NCBI RefSeq assembly: GCF_034048115.1
Contig: NZ_CP139145.1
Span: 3,472,001-3,536,000 of the forward strand
DNA from: Pseudarthrobacter sp. IC2-21
Lineage (GTDB): Bacteria; Actinomycetota; Actinomycetes; Actinomycetales; Micrococcaceae
Length of the DNA: 64,000 nt
Reading direction: 5' to 3'
Part shown: positions 61,980 through 64,000 of the stretch, in pieces
How the letters are laid out: each line of letters starts with the position of its first letter
Numbering within the stretch: the stretch's first letter is position 1
Position numbers and translations under genes: made by a program
Notes under the pieces: generated by a model
Told to the model about the DNA's origin: nothing
Database searches by the model: none
Seen by the model: the letters and a program-made list of their open reading frames with translations, nothing else

Positions 61980-62566
61980 GGTGCTACTCCTGCTGCAAGG
62001 AACTTTTCGACGGCGGCAATTGCCCGTTCGGTAATGGCACCGGGCTCCCCGCTGCCGTCCACCGATACCACCATGCCCCGACCGGCATAAACCGACACCA
62101 CTTCGTGGGTTTCGCGGTGGTACAGTTCCAGCCGGCGCCGGAACACGTCCACGGTGTCATCCTTGCGCCCCTGTTCCTTGGCGCGCTGGATCATCCGCTG
62201 CTCGAGTTCGGAATCCGGGGCGCGGAGTTCAACAACCGCGTCAAGCCGGTGGCCGAGCGAGGCGAGCATGTTGTCCAGTTCCATGACCTGAGGTGCCGTG
62301 CGGGGATACCCATCCAGCAGGAACCCGGGCCGGACGTCGCTGTCACGCAGACGCTCCCGGACCAGCGCGTTGGTGAGATGATCGGGGACAAAAGCGCCGT
62401 CGTCGAGATACTGCGCTGCCTCCTGGCCCAGCGGCGTCTCCGCGCTGACATTGGTCCTGAAGATTTCGCCCGTGGATACGGCAGGGACCTTGAAATGCCT
62501 GGCGATGTGGACCGCCTGAGTTCCCTTGCCGGAGCCGGGCGGCCCGATGATGAGCAGTCTGGTCAT
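61976..62566 (-). CDS. adk: Adenylate kinase (short-LID form)
   Basis: A 196-residue nucleotide kinase. P-loop LLIIGPPGSGKGTQAVHIAR, AMP-site VSTGEIFRTNVSAETPLGQE, GFLLDGYPRTAPQ, and DDTVDVFRRRLELYHRET near the C-terminus. The LID is short without the zinc-finger insertion, as in actinobacterial Adk. The usual adk of actinobacteria lies in the ribosomal-protein (secY) operon, so this may be a second copy; it is coupled to an NAD epimerase gene, an unusual pairing. Confidence 0.9.
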   Translation of the reverse strand: MTRLLIIGPPGSGKGTQAVHIARHFKVPAVSTGEIFRTNVSAETPLGQEAAQYLDDGAFVPDHLTNALVRERLRDSDVRPGFLLDGYPRTAPQVMELDNMLASLGHRLDAVVELRAPDSELEQRMIQRAKEQGRKDDTVDVFRRRLELYHRETHEVVSVYAGRGMVVSVDGSGEPGAITERAIAAVEKFLAAGVAP

Positions 62567-62849
62567 AGCTGTCCCTCCGCGGCGTTATGGCCGGTTGGCT
62601 TCGGGTGAACCGCCGGCAGCGCCAACGTGAGCTACATTCTGCCCGCAAGTGGCCGCACAACGCCAGAGTCCGCGCCGTCCGGCAGGGCCCCTGAATGTGA
62701 CATTTGCTCTGGCCAGGGCTGTATATACTTCTGGTTATCGGTTTAGCAGCAGGCCGTTGGACAGTTCGTCGATCCAGCGATTCCTGCCACGCTCAAGCCG
62801 TCACGGCAGGATGTGCGCCGGGATTGCCGGGTCGTCTTGACCTGAGTGA

Positions 62850-63608
62850 ATGGCACCAAGAACCGTGGCCGGCGAGTCGACAGCAAATACAGCTCCATCA
62901 ATTACTGATCACCTGCATGAAGAACTCCTCAACAGCACCGATGTTGAGGAGTTCCTGGCCGAACTGGCGCGCGTATCAGCGCGCACCCTTTGCGTGCCCG
63001 GTGACGAAGTGCTGTGCGGCATTACTCTCCTGCGCCAGCGCAAGGCCGCCACGGTGGCAAGCAGCGCTGATCCCGCCCAAGTGATCAGCCAGCTGGAGTA
63101 CCAGTCCAGCGACAGCCCCGGCATCACTGCGGCCGAGGGCCACCGCACCGTCCATGTCCCCGACCTGGGAGACGAGGACCGCTGGCCCGGGTACTCCGCA
63201 GCGGTGCTGGCCCATGGCGTCCGGTCCGTGCTGGCGATTCCCTTCGAGCTGGAGGGCGAAACCAAAGCCACCCTGCTCCTGTACTCCCACCGTGCCGGCC
63301 GCTTTGAGGGCCGCATCCTCGAAACCGCCGAGGACTTTGTCCGCCAGACGTCCCTGGCCCTGCGCCTGGCGGTCCGTTTCGCGCATTACAGTGACACCGC
63401 GGCCCACCTGCGTGCCACCCTTGAGAGCCGCACCGTGATCGACGTGGCTGTGGGCATCATCATGGCCCAAAACCGGTGCAGCCAGCAGGCGGCTTTCAGT
63501 CTTCTCAAGGCCGCCTCCAGCACCCGCAACTCCAAGCTGCACACCGTCGCCGCCGCCGTGGTCAACGCCCTGGGACACGGCCCTGCGGAAACCCACTATG
63601 ACGAGTAA
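62850..63608 (+). CDS. GAF-ANTAR domain protein (RNA-binding antiterminator type)
   Basis: A 252-residue protein. A GAF domain (~35-175: TDVEEFLAELARVSARTLCV and VRSVLAIPFELEGETKATLL then LLYSHRAGRFE) is followed by a C-terminal ANTAR domain (LESRTVIDVAVGIIMAQNRC and SQQAAFSLLKAASSTRNSKL), with the conserved aromatic/Ala helices that bind paired hairpins in nascent RNA. It probably senses a small molecule and controls termination elsewhere. The start is ATG 62850; the 283 bp upstream hold no gene, only a TATACT -10-like element near 62725. Confidence 0.9.
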   Translation: MAPRTVAGESTANTAPSITDHLHEELLNSTDVEEFLAELARVSARTLCVPGDEVLCGITLLRQRKAATVASSADPAQVISQLEYQSSDSPGITAAEGHRTVHVPDLGDEDRWPGYSAAVLAHGVRSVLAIPFELEGETKATLLLYSHRAGRFEGRILETAEDFVRQTSLALRLAVRFAHYSDTAAHLRATLESRTVIDVAVGIIMAQNRCSQQAAFSLLKAASSTRNSKLHTVAAAVVNALGHGPAETHYDE

Positions 63609-63617
63609 CCGGCGGCA

Positions 63618-64000
63618 CTAGGTCCCGGCGTCGTAAACCAGTTCGCTCCCGTTGACCCGCACGCCGGAGGTGGGCTGGTGGGGCGCCAGTCTTCCGCCGG
63701 GCATCACGTGCCGCACGTCCACGTGGCGGAGGAGCAGCACGTGGTCAGAGATGAGCCGGCGGTGACACCGCCACCACACGGTCTCGCTGCACATGATGGC
63801 CACGGGCTCCTGTGCTGCCTGTGCCAGGAGCTCGTCAAGGGCCAGGGAAAATTCCGGCGACCGCATGTACGCGGCGTAGGCCCGGAACGATTCGTTGCGC
63901 AGTGCCACGTCCGGGGAATCCGGTGGCAGCTTGCGGAATCCGCCGAGCCGCTGCTCCCAACGGTAGGACACGCCCGCCTCTGGCAGCCATTGCGTCAGCA
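63618..64000 (-). CDS. DUF488 family protein, 3' part (runs off window)
   Basis: Residues run from the window edge (LTQWLPEAGVSYRWEQRLGG) to the stop at 63618; the reading frame is open past 64000, so the true start is outside. The C-terminal signature is VAIMCSETVWWRCHRRLISD, then HVLLLRHVDVRHVMPGG, diagnostic for DUF488, with conserved Cys and Arg-His pair. Function unknown. It converges on the GAF-ANTAR gene, nine bases apart. Confidence 0.88.
   Translation of the reverse strand, partial: LTQWLPEAGVSYRWEQRLGGFRKLPPDSPDVALRNESFRAYAAYMRSPEFSLALDELLAQAAQEPVAIMCSETVWWRCHRRLISDHVLLLRHVDVRHVMPGGRLAPHQPTSGVRVNGSELVYDAGT

Overview
The window is a contiguous piece of chromosome from a high-GC actinobacterium, most likely Arthrobacter or Pseudarthrobacter (Micrococcaceae). 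The evidence is the GC-rich third-codon use, many GTG starts, dense ATGA/GTGA gene overlaps, and a gene order that follows the mycobacterial block from topA to ponA2: topA, DUF1998 helicase, tad cluster with Ssd, acs, MarP, NUDIX, nth, Crp, RidA, ponA2 and metallophosphoesterase. The genus is an inference from gene content. No phage, insertion sequence, CRISPR array or rRNA gene was seen.

Layout. 1-5943: the 5' part of topA, a methyltransferase, a TipAL-type MerR regulator with its operator, two lipoproteins, the tRNA hydroxylase trhO and a GNAT acetyltransferase. 5971-13900: an MrfA-like helicase convergent with a seven-gene tad pilus/secretion operon (ssd, tadA, tadB, tadC, Flp-like pilin, two TadE-like minor pilins). 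13983-16323: a small HTH protein divergent from a stand-alone family A DNA polymerase, with paired palindromes between them. 16433-29593: DNA repair and envelope housekeeping (NUDIX, nth, acs, aroQ, marP, a Crp/GlxR regulator, RidA, ponA2, metallophosphoesterase), with two conspicuous inverted-repeat structures between genes. 29673-33397: a heterodimeric ABC exporter. 33490-33566: tRNA-Pro(CGG).

33677-35309 is the most interesting part. A 75-residue secreted precursor carries the octapeptide SGNWPNPM twice, once at its extreme C-terminus. It is divergent from an HTH plus TPR-like regulator with the architecture of RRNPP-type peptide receptors. The two octapeptide copies differ only at synonymous sites, and an 11-bp motif flanks the precursor promoter. 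This looks like a peptide quorum-sensing pair in an actinobacterium, and I do not recognise it as a described system.

35329-52981: purine synthesis (purC, purD), a membrane-anchored sulfite-oxidase-like enzyme, asparaginase, an SCP-like protein, a HAD phosphatase, glycoside hydrolases (GH15, GH1), an App1-type phosphatase, an AAA ATPase, an HspR/Hsp20/J-domain stress module, a PAP2 phosphatase and an AlkD-like HEAT protein. 53179-62566: an SDR enzyme, then a D-galactonate-type operon (ABC importer, dehydratase, KDPG-type aldolase, KDG-type kinase) divergent from its FadR-family regulator, followed by an NAD epimerase overlapping an extra adenylate kinase. 62850-64000: a GAF-ANTAR antiterminator-type protein and the 3' part of a DUF488 gene cut by the window end.
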